Positions 35,019 through 43,527 of a stretch of 64,000 bases of DNA are shown here, piece by piece. Under the pieces are notes generated by a model. It searched no databases, was not told the DNA's origin, and saw nothing but the letters and a program-made list of their open reading frames with translations. The DNA lies in the NCBI RefSeq assembly GCF_033547095.1, contig NZ_CP137852.1, forward strand, positions 4,489,001-4,553,000. The letters run 5' to 3'. Source of the DNA: Sediminicoccus rosea. Its GTDB lineage: Bacteria > Pseudomonadota > Alphaproteobacteria > Acetobacterales > Acetobacteraceae. How positions within the stretch are numbered: position 1 is the stretch's first letter; each line of letters starts with the position of its first letter. Made by a program: the position numbers and the translations under genes.

Positions 35019-35642
35019 ATGTCGAACGAGATCACGCCTGCCCTGCAGGACGCCCTGGCCGCTGCCGTCGGTGCGGCCGTCCGGGCCGAGTTCCAGCCGC
35101 TCTTCACTGAAATGAACCGCTTCCTCGACCGTCGCATCGCGGAACTGAGCGCGGAGCTGCACGCGAGCGTCCAGCTCGCCGACATGAGCGAGGAGCGCAT
35201 CACGCAGGAATTGACCCAGATGCATGAGCGCATCGCGAACCTCGTCGCCGCGCCGGCCGAGGCCAGCCGCAACAGCGGCGTGGAGCTGGAGGCCGTGGTG
35301 ATGGCGACGGAATCCGCCGCCAACGTCATCCTCGAAGCGGCGGAGGCGATCCAGGACTGGATCTCGAGCGGCCAGCGGGACGCGGCGGGCATGCAGGACC
35401 TGGCCGAAAAGGTGAACGCCATCTTCGAAGCGTGCAGTTTCCAGGACGTGACTGGCCAGCGCATCCGCCGCGCGATCCAGCACCTGCAGCAGGTAGAGAC
35501 CATGCTGGAACGCGTGCTGCCCGGCCAGGCGCGGGCGGCCGAAACCAAGGTGGTGGTCCGCACGCAGATGCAGACCGTGGCCGCCGCGCCCAACGCCGCC
35601 GACCTCGCGCAGGCCGACATCGACGCGCTGCTCAACGCCTGA
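35019..35642 (+). CDS. cheZ: CheZ-type CheY-phosphate phosphatase
   Basis: 207 residues from the ATG at 35019 (GAGG 10 bases upstream); in-frame earlier ATGs lack such a site. The protein is almost wholly helical. The core motif IFEACSFQDVTGQRIRRAI holds the catalytic Gln-containing DxTGQ. The C-terminus DIDALLNA is the CheY-binding tail. CheZ dephosphorylates CheY-P to end the chemotactic signal. The adjacent divergent chemoreceptor fits. The last 11 bases overlap the convergent permease gene. Confidence 0.85.
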   Translation: MSNEITPALQDALAAAVGAAVRAEFQPLFTEMNRFLDRRIAELSAELHASVQLADMSEERITQELTQMHERIANLVAAPAEASRNSGVELEAVVMATESAANVILEAAEAIQDWISSGQRDAAGMQDLAEKVNAIFEACSFQDVTGQRIRRAIQHLQQVETMLERVLPGQARAAETKVVVRTQMQTVAAAPNAADLAQADIDALLNA

Positions 35643-36405
35643 GGCGCAGCATCCAGGCGATCAGGCCAAGGCCGCCGGCCACGGCCAGCATGACCACCGC
35701 CAGCGCATTCGCCTCGGGCGTCATGCCCAGGCGAAGCTGTGAGAAAAGATAGACCGGCAGCGTCGTCGCTCCCGGGCCGGAGACGAAGCTCGCCAGCACC
35801 ACATCGTCCAGCGAGAGCGTGAAGGCGAGCAGCCAGCCCGCCGCCAGGCTAGGCGCGATCAGCGGTAGGGTGATGGTGCGGAACACCACGGCCGGGCTGG
35901 CGCCGAGGTCCGAAGCGGCTTCCTCGAGCGATGGATCGAGGCCCGCGAGCCGCGCCTGCACCAGCACGGCCACATAGGCCATGCCGAGCGCGGCATGCGC
36001 CAGCCAGACGGTGACGGCACCACGCTGCGCGGGCCAGCCCGTGAGCGCCTGAAGGCCGACGAAAAGCAGCAGCAGGGCCAGACCCATCACCACCTCGGGC
36101 AGCACGAGCGGCGCGCCGGCCAGCACGCCGAAAAGCGGCCGCCCCGCAAAGCGCCCATGCCGCGCCAGCACCCAGCCCAGCGCGAGACCCAGCAACGTCG
36201 CCAGCGTGGCGGAGGCCGCGCCGATGCGCAGCGACAGCCATGCCGCCTCCAGCAGCCGCTCATTGGCTGCCAACGCCTGGAACCAGCGCAACGAGAAGCC
36301 GCCCCATTCGAAGGGCACGCGGCTGCCCGAGAAGGCATAGGCCGACATGAGCAGGATCGGCGCCCAGAGGAAAAGCAGCCCGAGCGTGAGCAGAGCCCGC
36401 CTCAT
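35632..36405 (-). CDS. Polyamine-type ABC transporter permease (PotC/PotI-like)
   Basis: 257 residues from ATG 36405, which overlaps the preceding permease stop as ATGA. The first membrane helix is ALLTLGLLFLWAPILLMSAY, and FSLRWFQALAANERLLEAAW follows as in PotC/PotI. EAA loop: EEAASDLGASPAVVFRTITL. FTLSLDDVVLASFVSGPG is the SLDD block conserved in this subgroup. It is the last gene of a four-gene importer and its stop lies inside the convergent cheZ 3' end. Confidence 0.9.
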   Translation of the reverse strand: MRRALLTLGLLFLWAPILLMSAYAFSGSRVPFEWGGFSLRWFQALAANERLLEAAWLSLRIGAASATLATLLGLALGWVLARHGRFAGRPLFGVLAGAPLVLPEVVMGLALLLLFVGLQALTGWPAQRGAVTVWLAHAALGMAYVAVLVQARLAGLDPSLEEAASDLGASPAVVFRTITLPLIAPSLAAGWLLAFTLSLDDVVLASFVSGPGATTLPVYLFSQLRLGMTPEANALAVVMLAVAGGLGLIAWMLRLRR

Positions 36406-37238
36406 CGCGCCACCGAAAGCCGCTGGTAGAGCGCGATGGGCAGCAGCAGCAGCGCCAGCAGTGCGGTGGAGAGCGCAGCCGCCGCCGGCCAGTCGCGCGT
36501 CTGGAAGAACTCGCCCCAGATGGCGCGGCCGAAGAGCACGGAATCCGGCGCGCCGAGCACCTCGGGGATCACCACCTCGCCCGCCGCGGGAATGAAGACC
36601 AAGAGGAAGGCGGCGCCGGCGGCAGGCGCGGCGAGCGGCAGGGTGATGGTGAAGAACACCGTCCAGCGCCCGGCGCCGAGATCGGCCGCCGCCTCCTCCA
36701 GCCGCCGGTCGCGCCGGGCCAGCGTGGCGGTCAGCGGCAGCACCGCGAAGGGCAGGTACCCATGCACCATGCCGAGCAGCATGGCGCCCTCGCTGTAGAG
36801 CAGTGGCATGGGCTCGGCGATCAGCCCCACATGGAGGAGCGTCGCGTTGATCCAGCCGCCATCGCGCAGCAGCCCGACCCAGGCGGCGAGGCGCAGCACG
36901 AAGCCGGACCAGAAGGGCAGCAGCACCAGGGCCAGCAGGGGCGCCTGCCAGCGCGGCGCGGCCGAGGCGATGCCGAGCGCCATGCCGAAGCCCAGCACAA
37001 GGCAGAGCCCCGCCGTGATGGCCGCAAGCCGCAGCGAGCGCAGCGCGGCATCGAGGTAGTAGGTGTCGGCAAACAGCAGACCCCAGGCCTCGAAGCTCCC
37101 CTGCCAGCCCTCCCGCCCGATGGGCGGGATGACAGGCGGCACGCCGGGCGCCGAGGTGCCGAAGCCCATGCCCAGCACGATGGCCAGCGGGGCCGCCACC
37201 AGCAGCAGGAGCGCAAGCCAGGCGCCGGCGCGGATCAT
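36402..37238 (-). CDS. Polyamine-type ABC transporter permease (PotB/PotH-like)
   Basis: 278 residues from the ATG at 37238, chosen for the ATGA overlap with the ATPase (37235-37238); a farther upstream start would sit within the ATPase gene. The N-terminal helix is AWLALLLLVAAPLAIVLGMG, and EEAAADLGAGRWTVFFTITL forms the EAA loop. AFLLVFIPAAGEVVIPEVLG is characteristic of PotB/PotH. It pairs with the next permease to form the channel. Confidence 0.9.
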   Translation of the reverse strand: MIRAGAWLALLLLVAAPLAIVLGMGFGTSAPGVPPVIPPIGREGWQGSFEAWGLLFADTYYLDAALRSLRLAAITAGLCLVLGFGMALGIASAAPRWQAPLLALVLLPFWSGFVLRLAAWVGLLRDGGWINATLLHVGLIAEPMPLLYSEGAMLLGMVHGYLPFAVLPLTATLARRDRRLEEAAADLGAGRWTVFFTITLPLAAPAAGAAFLLVFIPAAGEVVIPEVLGAPDSVLFGRAIWGEFFQTRDWPAAAALSTALLALLLLPIALYQRLSVAR

Positions 37239-38224
37239 GCCAAGAGCGGCGCCAGCGCGGCGGCGTCCCATGCGAGGAAGATCTCCGCCCCTGGCACGGG
37301 CAACGCCGCGCCGGCCGGCAGGACGAGACGCAGCCCCTGCCCCTCCGCCTCGGCCAGCAGCAGGACATCGCCGCCGCGGAAGGCGATGTCGGTGACGGTG
37401 GCACGCGTCCCATTCACCTCCGGCAGGCTCTCCGTGATGCGGATGCGCTCGGGACGCAGCGCATAGGCGGGCGCGGTCGCGTCCGTCCGCAAGCGGAAGC
37501 GCCCGGCCTCCAGGACATTGGCCGCACCCAGGAAGCGCGCGACGGAGCGCGTGGTCGGGCGCTCATAGAGCTCGCGCGGCGCCGCCACCTGCGCGATCCG
37601 CCCGCCCTCCAGCACTGCCACCCGATCCGCGAGCGAGAGCGCCTCCGCCTGGTCATGCGTGACCATCACGAAGCTGGCGCCGAGCCGGCGCTGCAGCGCG
37701 CGCAATTCCAGGCCCGTGCGTTCCCGCAGGCCGGAATCGAGCGCGCCCAGCGGCTCGTCCAGCAGCACCAGCGGCGGCCGGCGTGCCAAGGCGCGGGCCA
37801 GCGCCACGCGCTGCTGCTGCCCGCCCGAGAGCTGCTGCGGGCGCCGCGCCTCCAACCCTTCCAGCCCCAGCAGCGCCACCAGCTCCGCGACACGCGGCGC
37901 GGGGTCGCGTTCGCCCGCGCGGCGCAGGCCATAGGCGATGTTCTCGCGCACGCTCATATGCGGGAACAGCGCGTAGGACTGGAACATCATCGCGAGGTCC
38001 CGCCCGGGCGGCGGCAGGTGGGTAATGTCGCGCCCGCGCAACGTGACGCGGCCCGCATCCGGCGCCTCGAAGCCGGCGATCACGCGCAGCAGCGTGGACT
38101 TGCCCGAGCCCGAGCCACCCAGCAGCGCGAAGAACTCGCCCGCGCCGATCTCGAGCGAGAGGGCGTCCAGCGCCAGGGTGGCGCCGAAGCGCCGCGTCAC
38201 GCCCTCCAGCGCGAGCAGCGTCAC
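37235..38224 (-). CDS. Polyamine-type ABC transporter ATP-binding protein (PotA/PotG-like)
   Basis: 329 residues. Walker [20 protein letters not shown]-loop MFQSYALFPHMSVRENI, signature [16 protein letters not shown], Walker B LVLLDEPLGALDSGLRE, switch VTHDQAEAL. The C-terminal TOBE region has YALRPERIRITE. It overlaps the receptor gene upstream (38221-38224) and the permease downstream, each by ATGA. It is a second complete polyamine-type importer, distinct from the one at 19-23 kb. Confidence 0.9.
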   Translation of the reverse strand: MTLLALEGVTRRFGATLALDALSLEIGAGEFFALLGGSGSGKSTLLRVIAGFEAPDAGRVTLRGRDITHLPPPGRDLAMMFQSYALFPHMSVRENIAYGLRRAGERDPAPRVAELVALLGLEGLEARRPQQLSGGQQQRVALARALARRPPLVLLDEPLGALDSGLRERTGLELRALQRRLGASFVMVTHDQAEALSLADRVAVLEGGRIAQVAAPRELYERPTTRSVARFLGAANVLEAGRFRLRTDATAPAYALRPERIRITESLPEVNGTRATVTDIAFRGGDVLLLAEAEGQGLRLVLPAGAALPVPGAEIFLAWDAAALAPLLA

Positions 38225-39309
38225 CGGCCGGCCTTGAACCGCGCCCAGAGCCGCGCCCGCGCGCGTTCGCCGGCCTGGGCCGGCGTGCCGGCCACGAAGC
38301 TCAACGCCAGCGCTTCGGCCGGGGGGAACACGCTCGGATCGTTCGCCACCTCGGGCGGCAGCAAGGCGCGCGAGGCGGGGACGGCGTTGGGATAGCGCAC
38401 CTGGCGGGTGATGCCGGCCATGACGTCGGGCTGCAGGATGAAGTTGATGAAGGCATGGGCGGCATCGGGGTTCGGCGCATCAGCCGGGATCGCCATCATG
38501 TCGAACCAGAGCTGCGCGCCCTCGCGCGGCATCACATAGGTCACCTCATGCGTGCGCCGTGCCTCGCGCGCGCGAGCCGTCGCCTGGATCACGTCGCCCG
38601 AATAGCTGAAGGCGAGGCAAATCTCGCCCGCCGCCAGCGCATCGATGATGGCGGGTGGCGAGGGGATGGAGCGCAGGAAGGGGCGGATCGCGAGCAGCGC
38701 GCGCTGGGCGGCATCGAGATCGGCCTGGGTGGTGCTGTCGGGATGCCGGCCCAGATGGCGCAGCACGGAGGGCAGCACATCCACGGCGCTGTCCATCACC
38801 GCGATGCCGCAGCGCGCGATGCGGCGCGCATGCTCGGGATTCAGCAGCAGGTCCAGGCTGTCGAGCGGCGCATCGGGCGCGAGTTCGCGAATGCGCGCGG
38901 CGTTCATGCCGAGGCCGACCGTGCCCCAGAGGTAGATCACGCCATGCCGGTTCTCCGGATCCACGCTCGCGATCCGCGCCATCAGCGCCGGGTCGAGGTT
39001 GGCGGCATTGGGCAGCCGGGCACGGTCCAGCGGGCGCAGCGCGCCGGCGCGGACCAGGCGATTGAAGGCGGGTTCGCTGGTGGGGACCACAATGTCATAG
39101 CCGGAGCGCCCTGCGGATAATTTTCCTTCCAACGTCTCCAGCGTGTCATAGACGTCATAGCGGACGCGGATCCCCGTCTCGCGCTGGAAGCGCTCGATCG
39201 CGTAGGGATCCATGTAGTCGGCCCAGTTGTAGATGTTCAGCGTGGGTTGCTGCGCCTGGGCGTTGAGGCCAGTGAGCAGCAGGACCAAGGTCAGCAGAAA
39301 TCGGCGCAT
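38221..39309 (-). CDS. Periplasmic polyamine-binding protein (PotD/PotF-like)
   Basis: 362 residues. Signal peptide RRFLLTLVLLLTGLNAQAQQ. The mature start PTLNIYNWADYMDPYAIERF is the classic PotD/PotF opening (LxxYNWxxYI). YDIVVPTSEP, IYLWGTVGLGMNAARI and CLAFSYSGDVIQA follow. The Trp/Asp residues that bind putrescine or spermidine in the family are in these blocks. It is the first gene of the importer operon and delivers a polyamine to the permeases encoded next. Its promoter must lie in the 226-base gap shared with the tail-fibre module. Confidence 0.9.
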   Translation of the reverse strand: MRRFLLTLVLLLTGLNAQAQQPTLNIYNWADYMDPYAIERFQRETGIRVRYDVYDTLETLEGKLSAGRSGYDIVVPTSEPAFNRLVRAGALRPLDRARLPNAANLDPALMARIASVDPENRHGVIYLWGTVGLGMNAARIRELAPDAPLDSLDLLLNPEHARRIARCGIAVMDSAVDVLPSVLRHLGRHPDSTTQADLDAAQRALLAIRPFLRSIPSPPAIIDALAAGEICLAFSYSGDVIQATARAREARRTHEVTYVMPREGAQLWFDMMAIPADAPNPDAAHAFINFILQPDVMAGITRQVRYPNAVPASRALLPPEVANDPSVFPPAEALALSFVAGTPAQAGERARARLWARFKAGR

Positions 39310-39383
39310 GGGGCGGGCTCCGCATCAGGGTGCTGTGCCTAATGGCGCAGGCGCGTCGGTTCCACAATATCCGCTTTTTTTCC

Positions 39384-39412
39384 TTGACGTTCTTTATTTG
39401 TTCTCGTAAAGA
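39384..39412 (+). promoter_or_regulatory. Candidate sigma-70 promoter of the tail-fibre-like module
   Basis: TTGACG (39384-39389), a 17-base spacer and TAAAGA (39407-39412) lie in a markedly AT-rich patch (about 39358-39415) of otherwise GC-rich DNA, 124 bases before the first gene. The -35 is 5/6 matched; the -10 is weak. The same gap (39310-39535) must also carry the minus-strand promoter of the polyamine receptor. Confidence 0.4.
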
Positions 39413-39535
39413 AGGCGGGCCAAGGGGTGAACTGCGTCCAGTGCCGCGCCCCGGGCCGCACCCCTCCCTCCCCTTCCGATGCACCCCGCGCGCCCGCGCG
39501 GCTTGCCGCCCTCATGGCTTAGGAGACGCACGCCC

Positions 39536-40192
39536 ATGCCCTTCATCGCTAGCGACCTCGTGCCGCTGATCCAGACCGCGCGCTTCAACCTCTGGCACTA
39601 CCGCAGCACGGATCTGCAGGCCGCCATCACGACGGCCGGCTATTTCGCACCCGCCGCCGCCACGCTCCGCGCGGGCGACCTGATGATCGTGCAATCGGCC
39701 GATGCCATGGCCATGCTGCCGGTGCGCAGCAATGCGGCGACCGGCCCCGGCGTCACGCTCGACGGCGCGGTGGCGCCCATCGCGCTCACCCGCTCCATCG
39801 CGCAGACGCTGCGCATGGTGCAGGCGGCGGGCGCCGTGGTCTCGACCATCATCCTCGCGCCGCTCATGGCCGGCATCATCGTCGGCACCTCCATCCCGGT
39901 GCAGGCGCAGGTGACCGGGCCGATCCAGCAGGTGGTGATCACGCTGCGCAACGCGCAGAACCAGATCATCCCTCCCGCGGTGCTGGTGAATGTGGATCAG
40001 GGCTATGTCACGGCCACCCTGCCCACGCCGCCGGTCGGCACCGGCTACCGCATCCGGATCGAGGATGCGCTGGACACCGGCGTCGTCGCCACCTCGCGCA
40101 GCTTCAACATCCTGCCCGACCTCCGCCTGATCCTGATCGAGGACGGCGCGAAGCTGCTGCAGGAGGACGGCTCCGCCATCTCCCAGGGCTGA
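39536..40192 (+). CDS. Phage-virion-like protein of unknown function
   Basis: 218 residues from ATG 39536, preceded by TAGGAGACG. The first 75 residues (FNLWHYRSTDLQAAITTAGY and LRAGDLMIVQSADAMAMLPV) resemble a small domain common in phage structural proteins, in which a W-Y pair is followed by GDLI/MIV. A hydrophobic middle (about 95-120) and a beta-rich C-terminal part (130-218) follow; the end LILIEDGAKLLQEDGSAISQ looks like a repeated short motif. No enzyme motif is seen. It heads a four-gene plus-strand set with a tail-spike-like protein. Confidence 0.5.
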   Translation: MPFIASDLVPLIQTARFNLWHYRSTDLQAAITTAGYFAPAAATLRAGDLMIVQSADAMAMLPVRSNAATGPGVTLDGAVAPIALTRSIAQTLRMVQAAGAVVSTIILAPLMAGIIVGTSIPVQAQVTGPIQQVVITLRNAQNQIIPPAVLVNVDQGYVTATLPTPPVGTGYRIRIEDALDTGVVATSRSFNILPDLRLILIEDGAKLLQEDGSAISQG

Positions 40193-40238
40193 GCCACCGC
40201 GCCGCCCCCACACCTTCCCCCAGACCGGACGGAGCCCC

Positions 40239-42722
40239 ATGCCCGACCTCAAGATCAGCGAATTGCCCGCGGCGACGGCCGTCGCGGATGCCGACCTCAC
40301 GCCCTTCGTGCAGACCTCGCCCACGGCGGCCACGCGGCGTGCCACCCTGTCGCAGATGCGGCGCGCGGTGCTGGCCGACCGCGGCGTGGACGTGCGCGAC
40401 TTCGGCGCACTCGGCAACGGCACGACCAATGACGCGCCCGCGATCCAGGCCGCGATCAATGCGCTCGGCACCGCCGGTGGCGTCGTGCAGTTCGGCCCGC
40501 GCACCTATCGCCTCGCCACCGCCATCACCATCAGCAGCGGCGCCGTGCGGCTGCAGGGCGCGGGCTTCAGCGAAGGCGGCAGCCCCGGCCAGGGCACCTG
40601 GCTCACCGTGGACCAGACGGGCTTCACGCCCTTCACCTTCACCGGCGTCGGCGCCCGCGGCTCGGCCGTCTGCGACATGGCCTTCCGCCAGAACCACACC
40701 GCCGCGCTGAACGCGAGCTGGGCGCCCACGAACTATGACTGGCTGTTCCGCGTCACCGACTGCCTGGGCGGCGTGGATTTCGACAACATCATGCTCTCGG
40801 CCGTCAATCGCGGCATCTTCGTGCGGAATTCGGGGCGCACCGATTTCCGCCGGATCCGCGGCCAGGTCTTCACCGCGGGCATCGAGATCGACGAGGGCTA
40901 CGACACCTCGCGCATGCTGAACCTCCATTTCTGGCCCTTCTGGTCGGCCGACGACAATGTGGTGCGCTGGCAGCAGGCGAATGGCGACGCGCTGATCTTC
41001 CGCCGCTGCGACGGCGTCTTCGTGGACCAGGCCTTCGTCCTCGGCTACCGCTCGATGTTCCGTTTCACGTCCTCCGCGGCGGGCTTCACGCAGAAGTTCA
41101 GCATCGGGCAGGCCTATGCGGATTTCGTGCGGCACGGGATCTGGATCGACGCCGCGGGCACCGACGGCCAGGTGGATGCCATGACGGTGCAGTGCGAGAT
41201 CTTCAACGCCGGCGGCGCGCCGCTGCCCGGCTCCATCGGCATCTACGTCAACACCAATGCCAGCCGCGTGCAGATCGGCACGCTGCGCATCGACGATGCC
41301 GAGGATAATCCGATCCGCATCGAGGGCAGCGGCAACCGCATGGACGTCGGCGCCCTGCGCTGCGTGAACTTCAACCTGCGGAACAATGGCGCGGCAGCGC
41401 TGCACATCGCCAATGTCGCGAGCGGCACGCCCAACCGCGTGAACCTCGCGAGCCCGCCGCTGCTGGAGACCGCCAATCCGGGTCCTGTCTTCAACGCCGG
41501 CAGCAATGGCTCCGTCGGCCTCCAGGCGCCGGCGGGCGAGGCGGCGCGACCCGGCCTCTCCCTCGCGCAGTCCGATACGGGCCTCTTCCTCCCGGCGGCC
41601 GCCACGCTCGGCGTCAGCGCGGGCGGCGTGGAGCTGGCCCGCATGGCGAGCGGCACGGCGAGCCTCGGCGCGGTGAGCGGCGCCCATGGCCTCGAGGTGA
41701 CGACGCCGGCCAGCACGGTGAACCGCCCCGAGATTCTCGGCGGCGTGACCGGCACCCCCGCACGGACCGGCTGGCGGGCGAAGGGATCGGACGCGAACAT
41801 CTCGGCCATCATGCAGCCCAAGGGCACGGGGGCCGTGCTCGCCCAGTTCCCCGACAATGCGGTGGCAGGCGGCAATGCACGCGGCGCCTCGGCCACCGAT
41901 TGGCAGACGACGCGCACGGCGGCGGGCCAGGTGGCCTCCGGCACGCAGAGCACGATCGGCGGCGGGGCCAACAACACGGCCAGCGGCCTCAACAGTGTCG
42001 TCTCGGGCGGCACGACCAATGTCGCGTCCAGCACCAACACGGCGATCGGCGGCGGCAGTTCCAACACGGCCTCCGGCAACAGCGCCTATGTGGGCGGCGG
42101 CAACTCGAACATCGCGAGCGGCGGCTTTGGCTGCACCGGGGGCGGCTTCACCAACACGGCCAGTGGCGCATCCGCGACGGTCGCGGGCGGCAGCACCAAC
42201 ACGGCCGGCGGGTCACGCTCCTGGATTCCGGGCGGCGGCCAGGCGACGACGCGCGGCATCGCCGGGCGCGGGGCCTGGGCGGGCTCGCAGATCGCCAGCC
42301 AGGGAGATGCCCAGGCCGGCGAGCACGTGCTCTGCCGCCAGACGACCGACGCGACCGCGACGCGACTGACCTCCGACAACGCCGCGCAGGGGGCCACCAA
42401 CCAGATCATCCTGCCGAACTTCAGCAGCTATGCCGGCACGCTCACCGTCGTCGCCAAGGCGACGGGCAGCACGGCGGCGGCGACATGGCGGCTGAATGTC
42501 TCGGCGGTGCGCGGCAACGGCGCGGCGACCACGACCCTCTATGAGGGCGCGGGCAGCGCCATCGCCCCCACCGCCAGCAGCGGCACCGGCAGCGCATGGC
42601 GCCTCGACGTCGGCGCTGACACGGCCAATGGCGGCATCGCCGTCACCGTCACGGGTGCCGCCGCCACCACCATCAACCACTCGGCGCGCTTCGCGAATGT
42701 CGAAGCCACGACCGCCAGCTGA
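40239..42722 (+). CDS. Tail-spike/tail-fibre-like protein with pectate-lyase-3 domain and collar repeats
   Basis: 827 residues, no signal peptide. The N-terminus PDLKISELPAATAVADADLT is a common tail-fibre opening. Residues about 50-330 begin VRDFGALGNGTTNDAPAIQA, the start of a right-handed beta-helix (pectate lyase 3 superfamily). A Gly/Ala-rich stretch and then Gly-Asn-Thr-rich repeats (about 573-657, IGGGANNTASG type) resemble the YadA-head or tail-fibre beta-roll. A final beta domain (about 690-827) follows. It probably trimerises and binds or cuts a surface glycan. It lacks export signals, so a virion, tailocin or gene-transfer-agent role is more likely than a secreted adhesin. Confidence 0.65.
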   Translation: MPDLKISELPAATAVADADLTPFVQTSPTAATRRATLSQMRRAVLADRGVDVRDFGALGNGTTNDAPAIQAAINALGTAGGVVQFGPRTYRLATAITISSGAVRLQGAGFSEGGSPGQGTWLTVDQTGFTPFTFTGVGARGSAVCDMAFRQNHTAALNASWAPTNYDWLFRVTDCLGGVDFDNIMLSAVNRGIFVRNSGRTDFRRIRGQVFTAGIEIDEGYDTSRMLNLHFWPFWSADDNVVRWQQANGDALIFRRCDGVFVDQAFVLGYRSMFRFTSSAAGFTQKFSIGQAYADFVRHGIWIDAAGTDGQVDAMTVQCEIFNAGGAPLPGSIGIYVNTNASRVQIGTLRIDDAEDNPIRIEGSGNRMDVGALRCVNFNLRNNGAAALHIANVASGTPNRVNLASPPLLETANPGPVFNAGSNGSVGLQAPAGEAARPGLSLAQSDTGLFLPAAATLGVSAGGVELARMASGTASLGAVSGAHGLEVTTPASTVNRPEILGGVTGTPARTGWRAKGSDANISAIMQPKGTGAVLAQFPDNAVAGGNARGASATDWQTTRTAAGQVASGTQSTIGGGANNTASGLNSVVSGGTTNVASSTNTAIGGGSSNTASGNSAYVGGGNSNIASGGFGCTGGGFTNTASGASATVAGGSTNTAGGSRSWIPGGGQATTRGIAGRGAWAGSQIASQGDAQAGEHVLCRQTTDATATRLTSDNAAQGATNQIILPNFSSYAGTLTVVAKATGSTAAATWRLNVSAVRGNGAATTTLYEGAGSAIAPTASSGTGSAWRLDVGADTANGGIAVTVTGAAATTINHSARFANVEATTAS
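41955..42211 (+). repeat. In-gene degenerate repeats encoding GGG(S/A)xNTAS units
   Basis: About six degenerate 42-48-base units recur in frame, each encoding a glycine-rich turn then N-T-A-S-G. The protein period is 14-16 residues, as in YadA-like head repeats that build a left-handed beta-roll. The DNA copies are diverged, so expansion is old. They lie near the 3' third of the tail-fibre-like gene. Confidence 0.6.
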
Positions 42723-42737
42723 CCGCAGGAGAACCCC

Positions 42738-43037
42738 ATGGCCTTCCTCATCCCGATCGAGATCAACGACACCGGCGCCTTCGCCGAATATTGGCGCCTG
42801 ACCCATGTGCAGGTGGACCGCGTGGCCGGCGTCGTCGAGGCGCAACTGCACGGCTATCGCGACGAGGCGGCCCGCCGCGCCGGCAAGGCGCCGCTCGACC
42901 GCCTGAGCTTCCGCTTCGACCAAGCGACGCTGGAGGACCCCTACACCCTCGCGGTGGAGGACCTCTACCGGACCATCCGCCTGCAGCCCGAGGCGGGCGG
43001 CGCGCCGTCGCGCTTCGCCACCGCCACCGACATCTGA
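42738..43037 (+). CDS. Small protein of the tail-fibre module, unknown function
   Basis: 99 residues, 15 bases after the tail-fibre stop, preceded by AGGAG. FLIPIEINDTGAFAEYWRLT opens a compact, probably beta-rich protein; LDRLSFRFDQATLEDPYTLA lies in the middle. No signal peptide, no cysteines. Small proteins of this size follow fibre genes in phages as chaperones or additional baseplate parts. I do not recognise the family with certainty. Confidence 0.6.
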   Translation: MAFLIPIEINDTGAFAEYWRLTHVQVDRVAGVVEAQLHGYRDEAARRAGKAPLDRLSFRFDQATLEDPYTLAVEDLYRTIRLQPEAGGAPSRFATATDI

Positions 43038-43061
43038 CCCTGAGCGAGAAGGAACGATCCC

Positions 43062-43436
43062 ATGAGCTCCCTCACCGATTACGCGAAGAACGTTCTCACC
43101 CGCGCGTTGTGCGGCCGCTCGCCGGTGCTGCCCACCGCGGTCTTCCTCGGCCTCGGCACTGGCGGCAGCGATCCCACGGGGATCAGCGGCGAGGCGGTGG
43201 GCAATGGCTATGCCCGCCAGCGCGTGACCTTCACGGGCACCGGCGTGCAGCAGAACGCGGAGGCGGTTCGCTTCACCTTCACCGCCGCCGCCGGCAGCTT
43301 CTCCCATGTCGGGCTGTTCGATGCGGCGAGCGGCGGCAACGCCCTGACCTGGTCCCCGCTGACCTCGCCCGTCGCCATCGCCGGGCCGGGCACGGTGACC
43401 ATCAACCCGGGCGCCTTCACCATGACCGGGGACTGA
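43062..43436 (+). CDS. Phage tail fibre-like small protein
   Basis: 124 residues with TSLTDYAKN-like start SSLTDYAKNVLTRALCG. The block VFLGLGTGGSDPTGISGEAV then YARQRVTFTGTG matches a small phage tail-fibre protein type I know from tailed phages. It is 24 bases after the previous gene and preceded by GAGAAGGA. It is the last gene of the module; the next gene is an FNR-type regulator 91 bases downstream. Confidence 0.65.
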   Translation: MSSLTDYAKNVLTRALCGRSPVLPTAVFLGLGTGGSDPTGISGEAVGNGYARQRVTFTGTGVQQNAEAVRFTFTAAAGSFSHVGLFDAASGGNALTWSPLTSPVAIAGPGTVTINPGAFTMTGD

Positions 43437-43445
43437 CAAGATGGG

Positions 43446-43527
43446 TTGACAGGAGTTGTGTCACCAAGCTTGCAACTCGGAGAATGTCAGGCTTATTCTC
43501 TGCCTCGGTTGAGGGAGAGAATAAGCC
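43446..43527 (+). promoter_or_regulatory. FNR-type gene leader: TTGACA box and a long hairpin covering the ribosome-binding site
   Basis: A perfect TTGACA (43446-43451) is a candidate -35 box with a weak -10. Downstream, GGCTTATTCTC (43490-43500) is exactly complementary to GAGAATAAGCC (43517-43527). An inner CCTC/GAGG stem with GGTT loop can extend the hairpin. Its right side includes the GGGAGAG ribosome-binding site and ends right against the GTG start. A second GAGAAT (43480-43485) can pair with the same ATTCTC (43495-43500), so two mutually exclusive folds exist. Confidence 0.55.

Noticed and set aside
41955-42211. CRISPR array
   Set aside because: The repeats are in frame, degenerate, and encode a glycine-rich beta-roll; there are no uniform spacers or cas genes.
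40239-42722. Autotransporter adhesin because of YadA-like repeats
   Set aside because: There is no signal peptide and no C-terminal membrane anchor. The N-terminal and pectate-lyase-like parts and small neighbours resemble tail fibres.
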